Assembly: GCA_022606425.2 (NCBI GenBank)
Contig: JAHDVF020001348.1
Span: 117,001-181,000 of the forward strand
Source: Lepidostoma basale
Lineage: Eukaryota; Arthropoda; Insecta; Trichoptera; Lepidostomatidae
Length of the DNA stretch: 64,000 bases
Reading direction: 5' to 3'
Both the position numbers and the translations under genes were made by a program. Positions 22,101 through 29,000 of the stretch are shown here, piece by piece. The number at the start of each line of letters is the position of its first letter. The first letter of the stretch is position 1. The notes beneath the pieces were generated by a model. The model made no database searches and was not told the DNA's origin. It was given only the letters and a program-made list of their open reading frames with translations.

Positions 22101-24186
22101 AGGATTATTGTTCCATATAAAATTTAATAAAACTCCTAGATGACAGACGTTTTCATTTATTAATTACTAAGCAGAGGATCTTTAAATAAGCAAAACTATT
22201 TGTTTCAATTTCCCAGAAATGTAAACAGACATGAGATTAATCTCGCAGTTCATCAATAAGTTAAGTCAATTAAGCCCATCCTTGAATCTAATTAAAACCT
22301 ACTACCCACAAGAGAAACCTTACTCAAACCTACTACCCATCAGAAAAACCTTACTACAACCTACTACACTCCTATGGGTAGTAGGTTTTAGTGAGGTTCA
22401 GCATTATAATTTAGTAACAAGTCTTTACCGAATTGTTACTACGCCTATAAGAAAGAAAAAATATATTAGAACAACTTGTTGATAACTATGTATTATCACA
22501 ACACTTATTTACATCGTATACAGACATGTTTCGGGAAAACAGGCTTCCCTTCTTCTGTGTATAGTTGATGAAATTTTAACAATTAAATGACGCAGAGCAA
22601 ACTTATATACTCTATAACGTGTAATGATTGTTCTTCATTTTATATAAGAAAAACAATGTGTAACTTTAATTTAAGAATAAAATAAAACTTTTCGGAATTT
22701 GCTAATCACCTAATTGAAAATGATCACACGTTTAATAAAGATAACGGCGTAGAAATTTTACATGTAAACACTAGAAATGTAGCTTTAAATAATTTAGAAA
22801 TTTTAGAGATAAAAAAAGCCATTAAAAACAATGAGGATATTATAAATAAGCAGGTTAATTTGACTTCTAGTCCGATATTAGATTTATTCCCCGTCACATA
22901 ATGTTAACAATAACAATTACTAGCCGGTAAATTCAACTTTCTCCCTCTCCCCCCACCACTTTTCCATTCGTTATAGAGTATATAAGTAATAGCTCCGCGT
23001 AATTTAATTGTTAAAATTTCATCAACTATACACAGAAGAAGGGAAGTCTGTTTTCCCGAAACATGTCTGTATACGATGTAAATAAGTGTTGTCATAATAC
23101 AAAGTTATCAACAAGTTGTTCTAATGTGAATACACAACACAAAGTCATGACGAATATAGAAGAAAAAAACATATGTTTAATGATGAAATTGTACAATAAT
23201 AAAACACTAGAGAATAACAACCTTGTTTTGAAGTTAATCTTTCTAATCTTTGGCTGAAAGAGTCTGGAGGTGTGGCCGACATTTTGAGGAGCCCCTTCCC
23301 ACAACTTGGTCCAGCCATCTCTCCTCTTTGCCCACACCCGTACAACGGCACCCGGATTGTATGTCTCGTATATCCTTATTCCAGTAGGAAAAACCTCCTT
23401 TTGAAATAATAAGTCTGGAATAAAACACAACGAATGCAAGTGAATAAACTTCAGATTTATAAAAATTATGAACTTTTGAATAAATCATTATTTTCGCTTT
23501 ACTAACCAACAAAATCGTGACTCTCAATCAAACCATTATTCAACGGTTGATAGTCTTCACAACCGGATGGTGCTTCCATCCACCATTTTCCGTAGGTTCT
23601 CTATAAAGATAATCAAATACCATTATTGCAGAAACAATGAAATAAAAATCAAAAAGAAAAAAAAACATTCAATAAAGTTGAGATTTAAATTGAGAAAGAC
23701 CTAACATTCCTGACATCTGGGTATCAAGACTCGAAGCTCTTGAGATCAAAGTTGAAAACTGCAATTCGGATTAAAATAATACATTATTTTTATCAACTAT
23801 ATTGACAGACACACAACAAAAGGCGATGATAACAAATTCGTGAATATTCATTGCATTAGTCAACAAGAAAAAATGTAATTTAACATTTTTAAGGAATCAA
23901 AAATATATTGAAAAGTAAAAAACTACTCGAAAAAATATTAGCTAGTTTGATGAGCTTGTTATTTACTTACTGTGACACAGGCCTGGGGAAAATCTCCATA
24001 GTCAGGAAAGTTGGACGGTTTCCCGCTGAGGTTCAATGCACTGTATGACACACTAATATCGCTCCCATACTGGGATGAGAAGTCAATGACATCTTGCACG
24101 AATTGTTCAATCACTTTGTATTTACTGTCATCTTCTTTGGCTGTTACGATATCAAACCAAGTCAGAGCGGTTTTTAAATTTTCCAT
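7124..24186 (-). CDS. FBXL4: FBXL4, F-box and leucine-rich-repeat protein 4 (13 coding exons)
   Basis: FBXL4 is the substrate-binding subunit of an SCF ubiquitin ligase. In mammals it sits at the mitochondrion and restrains mitophagy by promoting turnover of BNIP3 and NIX. The exons, high to low coordinate, join in matching phases to 1842 nt, or 613 residues against about 620 in human. Residues 1-72 contain DVIDFSSQYGS. Residues about 75-200 form the discoidin-like region, with RTYGKWW, RIYETYNPGAVVRVWA and LPYYTELDAVMLEG. The F-box is at about 268-315 (LPDETILKIFSYLDL). Leucine-rich repeats fill 325-613. The C-terminus is PNVSIKRTFSSEVSPD. No stop or frameshift occurs, so the gene is intact. 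All twelve introns are AG-ended, and one has a GC donor. Introns carry most of the local transposon load. The start is the first ATG of the open exon at 24186. Confidence 0.95.
7210..7345. mobile_element. Penelope-like terminal fragment with hairpin
   Basis: TTCTATATTCGTCATTAC then TTTGTGTTGTGAATTCAC recurs at 23125, 30755, 59623 and 63122 as an end of the Penelope-like copies. Inverted arms TTTGAATAACTTTTTGAAAA (7263-7283) and complement (7317-7338) follow. It begins 12 bases from the acceptor of FBXL4 exon 13. Confidence 0.55.
7371..7710 (+). mobile_element. non-LTR retrotransposon 3' end with (GAAT)n tail
   Basis: The frame reads RFCKSQRLRWAGHVERMPEG, then KRPRSRPRKRWADCVEQVL, and ends in a GAAATGAATGAATGAATGAA tail. 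The 5' part is missing and there is a frameshift near 7560. Confidence 0.7.
7750..7975 (+). mobile_element. non-LTR retrotransposon 3' fragment (family E)
   Basis: Residues EGGCDVGRPQMSW, then a decayed tail ending in ACATGCCACTTTAAGAAGAA. It is related to the 3' ends at 31380 and 50150 (GRRGVGRRQLSWL). Confidence 0.6.
8160..8570 (+). mobile_element. L2/CR1-like LINE 3' end
   Basis: Decayed coding similar to 39060-39200 is followed by the diagnostic 3' end GCACCCTTGAGGTGAG, then AAACGGCGCTATACAAATTA and an ATTATT tail. Other copies are at 17100 and 38886. Confidence 0.65.
8826..8895 (-). CDS. FBXL4: FBXL4 exon 12
   Basis: Encodes LLLNCKHLRLLDISFC then DQISESQ, a leucine-rich repeat. Acceptor TTTTTTCAG, donor CCCAG|GTGAGT. 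The first base completes a TAC codon split with exon 11. Confidence 0.93.
8957..9192 (+). mobile_element. SINE-A (tRNA-derived), copy with internal deletion
   Basis: The A-box region is shortened but the B-box-like GGGGTTCGTTTCCCGGCGAT is kept. The non-tRNA body (TCTGGTGTAGAATTCACGTG, GATAGATTAGCTACTTATCA) and an (AAT)n tail follow. It sits in the FBXL4 intron between exons 12 and 11. Confidence 0.8.
9540..9735 (+). mobile_element. LINE-A 3' fragment
   Basis: Decayed copy of the LINE-A C-terminus (GRPRKTWHDQIN-type region, then the VWRSILSAYP-type end). It ends near the conserved TCTGCCTACCCTTCTAGAGA stem and is immediately followed by SINE-B. Confidence 0.6.
9791..10101 (+). mobile_element. 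SINE-B, near full-length reference copy
   Basis: It starts TGTCCGGATCGTCCAGCTGA, continues with GACAAGTGCACCATCTAAAA, passes through GTGTGCGCGGGAGGTGCC and GGTTCGCAACCCATCACACC, and ends with CTACCCTTTCGGGGAGACGG, CGTGATGG and five TTAG repeats. It has no open frame. The last 60 or so bases match the 3' end of LINE-A, which suggests mobilisation in trans by LINE-A. Confidence 0.75.
10153..10842. mobile_element. pogo/Tigger-like non-autonomous DNA transposon
   Basis: The ends are CAGTAGCACACGGATAATTG and, inverted, CAGTGTAACCTGGATAATTG, each abutting TA, as expected for pogo-type Tc1/mariner elements. Inside are repeated ACCTCTGTAATTGGAGAGCA units and GGTTAATTG motifs. There is no transposase frame, so it is a non-autonomous derivative about 690 bases long in an FBXL4 intron. 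Confidence 0.7.
11064..11255 (-). CDS. FBXL4: FBXL4 exon 11
   Basis: Leucine-rich repeats: LARRCPGLRKLFLGALRAVS and LRPLAHLCPNLQQLDLFGVR. Acceptor TTCTTCAG, donor ATA|GTAAGT. A TAG in the unspliced frame straddles this donor and is removed by splicing (TA+C gives Tyr). Confidence 0.94.
11392..11557 (-). CDS. FBXL4: FBXL4 exon 10
   Basis: Encodes SCSYISSIDEVAYEIG, CHDLLSIDLWKTYSLTSVGV and CSKLQEVDFGW, two leucine-rich repeats that match the vertebrate LDLWRC and LDLGWC repeats. Acceptor ACTTGTAG, donor GTG|GTAAGT. Confidence 0.94.
11725..12145 (-). mobile_element. RTE-like LINE fragment
   Basis: Minus frame: YDQCVLPVLTYGAETLTLTK, RKHERAMLHVRLSDRIRN, then VTDVVERVAKLKW, which is the C-terminal region of RTE-type reverse transcriptases common in moths and other insects. 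The remaining 3' end is degenerate. Confidence 0.75.
12135..12265. mobile_element. foldback MITE M2, half copy
   Basis: Keeps the GCCTTAGCAAGG centre, then ATGTCATGTTATTCCCAT, AACTTCTATAAAACAGATAT and TTAATATGGAGTTTAATATC, all diagnostic of family M2. Confidence 0.6.
12600..12758 (-). CDS. FBXL4: FBXL4 exon 9
   Basis: Encodes LSLRSCGGIKSGFNFLSC, NNLTRLDLYRTLVDKSSLL and NPGLQHLNLG. Acceptor TCTTTATAG, donor TTAG|GTATCT. Matches the vertebrate LKRLVLYRTKVE repeat. Confidence 0.94.
13008..14821 (+). mobile_element. piggyBac-type transposon relic, internally deleted
   Basis: Flanked by TTAA at 13008-13011 and 14818-14821. Imperfect terminal repeats read CCCTTAGCCTGCG and, inverted, CCTGGCACCTGCG. 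A subterminal motif GCGTATCGACGTATGATAC occurs twice near the left end. The element carries only the two ends of a transposase gene, listed separately. It lies in the FBXL4 intron between exons 9 and 8. Confidence 0.85.
13659..14250 (+). pseudogene. piggyBac-like transposase pseudogene (catalytic core deleted)
   Basis: From the ATG at 13659 the frame gives MAYQNISDENISEIIGELDS. After a frameshift it reads THIPIIHEFYDFQSGI and SENSSECDFFLTF, an N-terminal region typical of piggyBac transposases. The central DDD catalytic domain is absent. Coding resumes with RRCHVCGNSSVRG and, after another shift, RYFCPPCDVSLCLKPCFKIY, the C-terminal cysteine-rich zinc-binding domain. It is non-functional. Confidence 0.85.
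15178..15410. mobile_element. foldback MITE M2
   Basis: Long inverted arms: TTATGCGAATGACATGTTTC, CAGTCTAAGGCATTATCAAA, then the complement and GCAAAACATGTCATTCAC. It ends 8 bases from the GC donor of FBXL4 exon 8. Confidence 0.75.
15418..15423 (-). promoter_or_regulatory. non-canonical GC splice donor of FBXL4 exon 8
   Basis: The minus strand reads CTTAAAG|GCAAGT. No usable GT lies at a phase-compatible site, and the exon 9 acceptor 2.7 kb further on restores the frame, so this is a GC-AG intron. AG|GCAAGT is the usual consensus for such donors. Confidence 0.8.
15424..15533 (-). CDS. FBXL4: FBXL4 exon 8
   Basis: Encodes FIQHCGSTLTHLRLDSCAFV then DSTSIKSIGEYCHNLK, a leucine-rich repeat. Acceptor TTTTATAG. 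Confidence 0.93.
15618..15843. mobile_element. foldback MITE M2, best-preserved copy
   Basis: Arms start TTAATACGAATGAAAACGTC and include TTATGGGAATAACATGTTCC and GCCCTTCTAAGGCATTATCA. The complementary arm begins at 15717. The right outer end keeps TTTAATATGGAGTTTTACAT. Confidence 0.8.
15960..16225 (-). mobile_element. RTE-B 3' fragment
   Basis: Minus-strand text (CCAGTCATGATTCC, ACGAGACTCCAGAGGGCCGT, CCACCAAAGAGATGGAGA) matches the plus-strand copy at 33900-34030. Frames are broken. Confidence 0.6.
16396..16650 (-). mobile_element. LINE-A fragment with reverse transcriptase YVDD box
   Basis: Minus frame: MDKCMKELKGLEAGAKMNDV then CLLYVDDAVLLADNEHELQ and CEVCKRYDLMMNK. YVDD is the catalytic Y-x-D-D of reverse transcriptase. 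The rest of the element is missing. Confidence 0.8.
16787..16884 (-). CDS. FBXL4: FBXL4 exon 7
   Basis: Encodes VLKTISSRATLLQKIDLSWC then GSYEMLNTYHFVK, equal to the vertebrate LEFLQSRC and LNLSW repeat. Acceptor TTTTTGTAG, donor AAA|GTAAGT. Confidence 0.94.
17100..17350 (+). mobile_element. L2/CR1-like LINE 3' end
   Basis: Contains ACTCAAAATGCACCTTTTCA, GCGCCCTTGAGATGAG and an ATTATT tail, matching the ends at 8570 and 39390. Confidence 0.6.
17440..17570. mobile_element. Penelope-like terminal fragment
   Basis: TTCAAATATGAATCCACAAC, then ACAAAGTGAAAGCGAATATA and GAAGAAA, matches the end found at 7240, 23125 and 63130. Confidence 0.45.
18237..18845. repeat. minisatellite, interrupted by LINE-A
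   Basis: Units of about 30 bases, AGATACTGGTGCCTACAAAT then AGAATTTAC, occur near 18237, from 18400 to 18480, and resume at 18756-18845. The middle is occupied by a LINE-A insertion (18481-18755). Confidence 0.75.
18481..18755 (-). mobile_element. LINE-A 3' end inserted in minisatellite
   Basis: Begins with a tail remnant (AACAACAACAAACCATC), then the LINE-A 3' stem and the complement of the GRPRKTWHDQIN region (CCATGTTTTCCTCGGTC). ACAGATACT flanks both sides but is also part of the minisatellite unit. Confidence 0.75.
19006..19158 (-). CDS. FBXL4: FBXL4 exon 6 (F-box)
   Basis: Encodes DETILKIFSYLDLQSISRCA, QVNKNFHRLSRDPLLYKSIN and LKPYWYCVDKY. It carries most of the F-box helices that contact SKP1. 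Acceptor ATTTTAAG, donor TAT|GTAAGT, phase 0 both ends. Confidence 0.95.
19500..20090 (-). mobile_element. LINE-A, 5'-truncated
   Basis: Minus frame: MNGALRIVIGNNNLSMKAKT, VHNGVLVPSLMYGSEAWNWQ, INAVEMRSLRHMCG, then the GRPRK region in a shifted frame and the 3' stem at 19510. It lies in the intron between FBXL4 exons 6 and 5. Confidence 0.8.
20159..20298 (-). CDS. FBXL4: FBXL4 exon 5
   Basis: Encodes DLKSKVMALGLHNDLITD, FELIQNILKDFKKLFC and MGDFQALP, the linker leading into the F-box. Acceptor TTTTTTTTCAG, donor CCG|GTGAGT. Confidence 0.9.
20551..20784. mobile_element. hAT-type MITE with 8-bp target duplication
   Basis: 234 bases with inverted ends CAGTGGCGGT and AGTACAGCCACTG, and long arms built on GAAGCCCAGAAGCCCGGCTT. 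Flanks CAACTAAC and CGACTAAC (7 of 8 equal) are a target-site duplication of hAT length. Confidence 0.8.
20793..20930 (-). mobile_element. SINE-B, 3' half
   Basis: Complement of the TTAG tail followed by CATGCCGTCTCTCGGAAGGG, GCGGCACTCCATCCTTCTC and GGTTGCAAACCTCATCGCC. It abuts the hAT MITE. Confidence 0.7.
21020..21195 (+). mobile_element. LINE-A 3' end
   Basis: AAATTAATCAAATTTTAAAA, GACTCGCTGTATGAATGTG and TCCATTCTCTCTGCCTACC mark the C-terminal and 3' regions. The copy is too decayed to translate. Confidence 0.6.
21325..21500 (-). CDS. FBXL4: FBXL4 exon 4
   Basis: Encodes MLRIELNQTHLPYYTELDAV then MLEGTAKLRKENDVYS and DEDLAADCSIEK. Acceptor GTTATTTCAG. I chose donor AAAT|GTTTGT because it leaves one base, which joins exon 5 in frame as Ser; the nearby T|GTAACT would not fit. 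Confidence 0.88.
21655..21800 (-). mobile_element. Jockey-like element, 3' end only
   Basis: CAAATCAAATCAGTTTATTT, then AGGCATCTACTGAGTACAGG and GATGGTTCGACATTAGGAAG, identical in layout to the ends at 5708 and 49842. Confidence 0.75.
22285..22395. repeat. direct and inverted repeat cluster
   Basis: AACCTACTACCCA or a close form occurs three times in a row, and its complement TGGGTAGTAGGTTT once at 22376-22390. Confidence 0.6.
22517..22563 (-). ncRNA. hammerhead-like ribozyme motif, left arm
   Basis: On the minus strand: stem I TATACA paired with TGTATA, core CAGAAGA, one extra A, stem II GGGAA with TTCCC, then GAAACATGTC. In hammerhead numbering the last block gives a two-pair stem III and a GUC cleavage triplet. 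U4 is replaced by A, so activity is doubtful. Confidence 0.5.
22689..22901 (+). pseudogene. Penelope-like GIY-YIG endonuclease, C-terminal fragment
   Basis: The frame reads FSEFANHLIENDHTFNKDNG, VEILHVNTRNVALNNLEILE, IKKAIKNNEDIINKQ and stops at TAA. The pattern FA-x-H-L-x(3)-H-x-F followed by ILH and an EELEI-like helix is the C-terminal part of the endonuclease of Penelope-like elements. The catalytic GIY-YIG itself is upstream and lost. It lies between the two inverted arms. Confidence 0.75.
23027..23073 (+). ncRNA. hammerhead-like ribozyme motif, right arm
   Basis: Same fold as the left arm in opposite orientation: TATACA/TGTATA stem I, core CAGAAGA plus A, GGGAA/TTCCC stem II around GTCTGTT, then GAAACATGTC. 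One loop base differs from the left arm while both stems are preserved. Confidence 0.5.
23222..23414 (-). CDS. FBXL4: FBXL4 exon 3 (discoidin-like region)
   Basis: Encodes DLLFQKEVFPTGIRIYETYN, PGAVVRVWAKRRDGWTKLW and TSRLFQPKIRKINFKT. Equals the vertebrate [20 protein letters not shown] segment. Acceptor TTATTCCAG, donor AAG|GTTGTT. Confidence 0.94.
23507..23600 (-). CDS. FBXL4: FBXL4 exon 2
   Basis: Encodes RTYGKWWMEAPSGCEDYQPL then NNGLIESHDFV. Acceptor CTTTATAG, donor TTG|GTTAGT. The RTYG-x-WW motif is shared with vertebrate FBXL4. Confidence 0.94.
23971..24186 (-). CDS. FBXL4: FBXL4 exon 1 (first coding exon)
   Basis: ATG at 24186 opens MENLKTALTWFDIVTAKEDD, then VIEQFVQDVIDFSSQYGSD, NLSGKPSNFPDYGDFPQA. 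Donor ACA|GTAAGT. The N-terminus lacks the long hydrophobic start of the human protein; a further upstream exon is possible but not needed. Confidence 0.92.
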
Positions 24187-24760
24187 AACTTAAAAAGTCA
24201 CAATAAACAAGTACGGACTTAATTCAGGCCCCGCATATGACAATAAGAGTTCGATAACTGAAACAAAAGTTTTAAAACAAAAGAACTAAGTCTGTTATCC
24301 TGATCACTGTTTTGCACTTTGGCGTTTTTCTATGAATTTGACAATTGACAATCAGTGTTACCATATTAAATAATCACGCGCGATTGGCTGTTGAGTTGTA
24401 GTACACTAGAAATCATAGTTCTTACTTTCACTCCAGTTATCTCTTAATAGTTTTTATTTTTAATATTCACATAAAAAGGTATTACAACAAACGTGTCCGT
24501 AATATGAAAATAAACTCCCTTGAGTCTCTTTAGTTATTATTCCATGTATGGTTAAACTAATTGAAATTGAATTAATTATAACAAATTGCAAATATGTATG
24601 TATATTTTGGCAGATTAAAAATATATAATGTTTTGGTAAATTTATCAGTAGCATGTAATAAATCTAATTTTATCAAGGCTTTAGACTAATTCAGTTGTTT
24701 TCTTATAAACACATCGACTAAATGTAATCCAAGAATCCATTTTATAAACTTAAGTCGAAT
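24187..24760. other. FBXL4 5' flank, promoter region
   Basis: AT-rich sequence with a slightly GC-richer patch around CACGCGCGATTGGCTG (24376), which contains an inverted CCAAT box (ATTGG). No TATA box or initiator could be fixed. No coding sequence seen. Confidence 0.35.
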
Positions 24761-24889
24761 AAGGGGTGATCCACCGAATGCGCCGGAATTCAAGTTTTGT
24801 ATTTTTTTTAAATATATTTAATTTGATTTTATGTACAATAAAATATAATCAATTTGATGATAAACATTTATCTTCTTCTTTTAGTAATT

Positions 24890-25460
24890 TTTTTAAACAT
24901 GGATCGCTGGTTAAGAAAGTATACGTTAACGATTTAAATGGAGTACGATGTAGTAGAGTCAAGGTGGACCGAGGAATACATGGCATTACCAAATTAATCA
25001 AAAAGATTGGTTTTGTCAGAAGTTGGAAGAATCGACCCGCGTGTATCACTCGTTGTATGAATGTAAAGGAATCTAGAGAGGTGTGTCTGGATAGAGTAGT
25101 GTGGCGGTCCTGCCTCTCTCGAATGTGGTCGCCTTTCAGTAATTAATTAATTTCATCACACCATGTTATTTTCGGCCATCCTCGGCTTCTTTTTCCATTC
25201 TCGCTGCTTGTATACAATTTTTTAATAATTATTATTTCCAAACCATGTGATCCTTTTTCAATCTTACTTATGATGCAATCATCTGCCTTTCATTTTTTCC
25301 TTATTTCATCGTTTGGAATTCTATCATACATAATTTTCTCGCACATTCTTCTCAATTATCTAATTTTTAAGGCATTTATTATACTTTCATCCCTCTTTTG
25401 TCAACTCCAAGTTTCACTTCCTTGGTTCACACTATAATCATTAAATTAATATCCGAATTG
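24890..25460. mobile_element. two LINE-A 3' fragments, head to head
   Basis: 24890-25130 (+) gives the GVRCSRVKVDRG and SWKNRPACITRCMNVKESRE type residues of LINE-A. From 25140 the complementary strand carries a second, more decayed copy (CATGTTATTTTCGGCCATCC, TTTCATCCCTCTTTTG). Confidence 0.65.
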
Positions 25461-25489
25461 TGTTCTTCTGTGTTTTGTTGCTGGTTTGA

Positions 25490-25860
25490 CTCATTCTTCT
25501 TCTTCTTCTTCAGCCTTCTTCACTCCACTGCTGGATAAAGACCTTTTCCTTTTTCCTCCCCTCGTCCCTGTCTTGTTCCTTCGGCTTCCAGGTCATTCCA
25601 TCTATTCGGGCAATGTCGTCAGTCCATCTTTTTGGTGGCCTCTCGATACTAATTTTCTTTGTCCAAGGCTTATATTGAAGTATTCTGGATGTCCGTCGAG
25701 TATTGCCCTCGATACACTCGTCTTACGATACACTCTTGTAAATTTATAATGGATAGTTTACTTTTTTATCCAACGGAGGCCATGGACAAAGAAAATGAGT
25801 ATCAGGAAGTCACCTAAAAGATGAACTGATGATAAAAACTGGTCAAAGTTAAAAGCATAT
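25490..25860. mobile_element. LINE fragments in inverted orientation (family D)
   Basis: 25490-25690 on the minus strand and 25775-25860 on the plus strand carry the same text, for example GGCCATGGACAAAGAAAATG. A related plus copy is at 46820-46985. No intact frame. Confidence 0.5.
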
Positions 25861-26084
25861 AAAAATTGGAGAGTTTTCGCCAGGCGTTTTCTAGTAATGT
25901 GTGATAATTGGATTGATAGCCTTTCACATTACATTAATAAAGATTTTCTGCTTAATGCTTACATTTAATCTTAATAGATGGTGTTAGTGTAGATTGAACT
26001 AAAATATGTGAAAAGTTTCTCAACATGGTAGCATATAATATATACAACTTTCAAAAATAATCGTCTGACATGGTGTTCGTAAGC

Positions 26085-26245
26085 AGGGGGGAATGGGGAA
26101 TGTTGTATTACATAAAGCGATTAATTTACCCAACCAATGACAGGTCATAAGTCCTGTAAACGCCTTGACCACCATATTCTGTTTCCAAATAATTTACATA
26201 GGTATTCGTCTCTATTGAGATACAATTAATTCTTAATGAACTGAT
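26085..26245. mobile_element. foldback MITE M1, one half
   Basis: TGTTGTATTACATAAAGCG, CCAATGACAGGTCATAAGTC, CCATATTCTGTTTCC and TCTCTATTGAGATACAATTA match the M1 copies at 2701 and 57478. Confidence 0.7.
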
Positions 26246-26559
26246 GATATTACCAGAATAGCTTGAACGACCTGGATGTGAAAGGGACAAGACAAAGAGT
26301 GGAACAATGGACTTATATCCAGCATTGAAGTATTCTGAATGTTCGTCGGATACTGCGGTAACTACTGCGGGATATCCAGTCCACTGCTACTTCAATTTAG
26401 CTGTACTATCCATGACGTCGGCAACTTTGGCTCGGGGTCTTATTTCTTCATTAAGATACTCTAATTCCTTCCTTCAGATGCATGAAGGGGCCATAAGGAA
26501 TAAACCTACTGGCATCTTGTCCCAATTAACGTGCCGTGTGTGACATTTGCGAGTCTATA

Positions 26560-26690
26560 TGCGGAGCCGACCCCGCGACCTCGCCCGGTTCCGAAATAGC
26601 CGAGTCACGGGCACCAGTCGTATCCCGGACCGACCCGGATCGGCCTGGCGAAACCGGCATGGATGACCAGGAGACTTGAAATCAAGGACT
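26560..26690. other. GC-rich patch
   Basis: GC content well above the surroundings (CCGACCCCGCGACCTCGCCC, GGACCGACCCGGATCGGCC). I found no frame, tRNA-like fold or repeat partner. Confidence 0.4.
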
Positions 26691-26929
26691 GAGATAACTG
26701 AAACTCTTTGACCCTCAAAATGACCTTAAAAGTTAAACACGACTAAACATAAAAAAAAAACATGTATTGTGTTTATTGCTTCTTAACCCTTCGCTCTCCT
26801 TAATTAATTTTATAAATATCAACAACTGCTTAATAAATTTATAAAAAATACTCAAAATAATCTCAATAAAAACTCGCGTTTGAATAGTATGAAAGGCGTA
26901 TTTTTTGTTAATTTTAAATCATATATTTT

Positions 26930-27160
26930 TTCTTGAACAATGATGTAAAACTCCATATTAAATTATTAATATGTATGAAAAAACGATAGTTTTCAAGAAG
27001 TTTTATTATAATATTTATGTATGACATGTTTCGCCCTTCTAAGGCATTATCAAAACAAGACATTTGATAATGCCTTAGAATGGCGAAACATGTCATACAT
27101 AAATATTATAATAAAACTCCTTGAAAACTACCATTTTTTCATACATATTAATAATTTTAA
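26930..27160. mobile_element. foldback MITE M2
   Basis: Outer ends TTAATATGTATGAAAAAACG and complement; arms TATGTATGACATGTTTCGCC and GGCGAAACATGTCATACATA around AAACAAGACATTT. Near-perfect inverted repeat, so probably a recent copy. Confidence 0.8.
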
Positions 27161-27810
27161 ATCATGTCGAAACTAGATCGATATAGGTGTTGGTAGAAGA
27201 AATACTATGGAATATGTCGTGCCACATTCGACATTAGAGTCAAAACGGTTAAACAATAATGTCGAATTCCACACAACTACACAACATACTCGTATATTAA
27301 AACCTCAGTTTACTAGACATAAATGTCCCTCCAATTAAAAATAATAAAACTCCTAGTAAGTCAACATATGTTGTTGGAATGACACGTTTCGCCTTGTTAA
27401 GTCTTTTAAAAATGTAACAGTGTCAAGTCAAAGTATCTTACTCTAACTAATAAGTAAGCAGAAAGTAAGTAAGTGAAGGGGTAGGCAGAAATAATGGAGT
27501 GCCACACTTTTCTTTACTGACATATTTCTCTCTCTTCCTCAGTAATTAATTAATTGCTCTGAAAGTAAATATTATACAAGTTTTGCAACAAGTATTTAAT
27601 TCATTATTTAAAAATAATATTAACACACATTTACCAGTTTTAATATCATAACTTAGATATTATGTTTGATACTCGTCATTTGTTGCGTGACATCGTTACA
27701 TCAGAACGCCAAACAAACAAAACAAAAAAATAATTTAAACTTTTTCGTAACGTTTTTTTTAAGGTACAACAGATTGTTTGAACCCAATTACTGTGTACAC
27801 ATTAATTTAA
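27160..27810. other. AT-rich spacer
   Basis: Short M2-like and LINE-A-like scraps (27395, 27475) only. No gene signal seen. Confidence 0.4.
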
Positions 27811-27811
27811 G

Positions 27812-27984
27812 CTATTATATTGATGTTTCTCATGACATGTGATAGATAGCCAATCTATCGCCATTTTATTATCACGTGAATTCTACACCAGACCAAAGAC
27901 AGTGTGACAATCACACTGCCATGAATCGAACTCGGGACCTTCGGTATGGAAGTCAGAGATCTTACCACTCCGCCACGAAGGTCG
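27812..27984 (-). mobile_element. SINE-A, 3'-truncated
   Basis: Minus strand keeps the tRNA-like head (GACCTTCGTGGCGGAGTGGT) with the B-box degenerate, then the body ending near CACATGTCATGAGAAACATC. Confidence 0.8.
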
Positions 27985-27989
27985 ACGAT

Positions 27990-28895
27990 TCTGTTATGAT
28001 TTCTAGTTTTCCAGCATTCTTCAGAAAAATAAACGATTGACGAATATTTAATTATGTTTCAAATTATAATCGCAGTCTTTCTGATACAAAGTTTTCTAAT
28101 TTCAATATACAAAACATTGTGAAGAATTCTAATTCTAATATACATATAATATTTTAATCAAATGACGCATAATTTAAAAAAAAAAACATAATGTATCATT
28201 CTATTTTGAAACCGTTTTTGCAGAAATATGTAAAAAAATATATTTTAGCTAATTTGAAAAATAAAGGATAAATTGTGTTTAGTAAAATATTTTAAATATG
28301 AAAAATAAAGTTTTATTTTGAGATTTTTTAGAGGTTTCAAAAAGTAGGCAATGTAAAAAAATATATTCGAAGTGTGTCTTCTAAGAAATCATAAAAAAAT
28401 GTTTTCATAATTATATTTTCACAATTGAATGGGATAATGTTTTAATGTGTAATAAAATAAATGTACAGCCTTAATATTTAACCGTACATTTATTATTTTT
28501 AATTGTTATATAAAAACGTTTTTTATACAAGTACCAAAATACTTTTTTAATTATCCCAGACGAAAGCTTTTCAAAGTTCCGAACGAATAGGAAATTCAAA
28601 ATTTTCGTTCAGCAAACGACACTACACAAAAAGTACTTACTCTAATGTTACGAAACAAAAAGAACGTCATTTTAATCGGAATAAATTTTTACATGTGGCA
28701 ATACAATGATTCGAACAAATTTTGAAAAAGGAACATCCAGACGTTCCCGCCAGTTGCCTAGCTCGTCACCTCCCGTGTATGATATTTTGAACTTTCAACT
28801 CTAAAAATAAATGTCGTTCTCTGTTTGAATCTGACCTCTCACAGTGGGCCCGCCGATCCGGTGGCGGCAGCGTGTCTGGCCAAAAGTTTTTCCGT
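27990..28895. other. AT-rich unassigned sequence
   Basis: No frame or repeat recognised. A small GC-rich patch, TGGGCCCGCCGATCCGGTGG at 28854, stands next to a possible acceptor CTCTCACAG but lacks family support. Confidence 0.35.
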
Positions 28896-28896
28896 T

Positions 28897-29000
28897 CTTT
28901 AATTTGAAAATCGAACGCTGGACAATTTTTTTAAAATCGCAATCTATATCTTGTCACGTTTTTTGGAATTCTAACAGGTGTTTTTGAACTGCAATAAATG
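28897..29000. repeat. segment duplicated at 32877-32980
   Basis: AATTTGAAAATCGAACG, TTTTTTTAAA, ATCGCAAT, TTTTGGAATT, TAACAGGTGTTTTTGAACTG and CAATAAA recur in order, about 80 percent alike, just behind the exon at 32571-32862. No terminal repeat or tail seen. Confidence 0.6.

Larger units (their letters stand above)
22465..23128. mobile_element. Penelope-like element, short copy with inverted terminal arms
   Basis: Arms at 22465-22630 and 22972-23128 are inverted copies: AACAACTTGTTGATAAC, then TTATTTACATCGTATACAGA, then the hammerhead-like block. They enclose a remnant of the GIY-YIG endonuclease. Inverted or tandem terminal repeats around a GIY-YIG-encoding body are characteristic of Penelope-like retroelements. 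The reverse transcriptase is missing. The element lies in the FBXL4 intron between exons 4 and 3. Confidence 0.75.
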
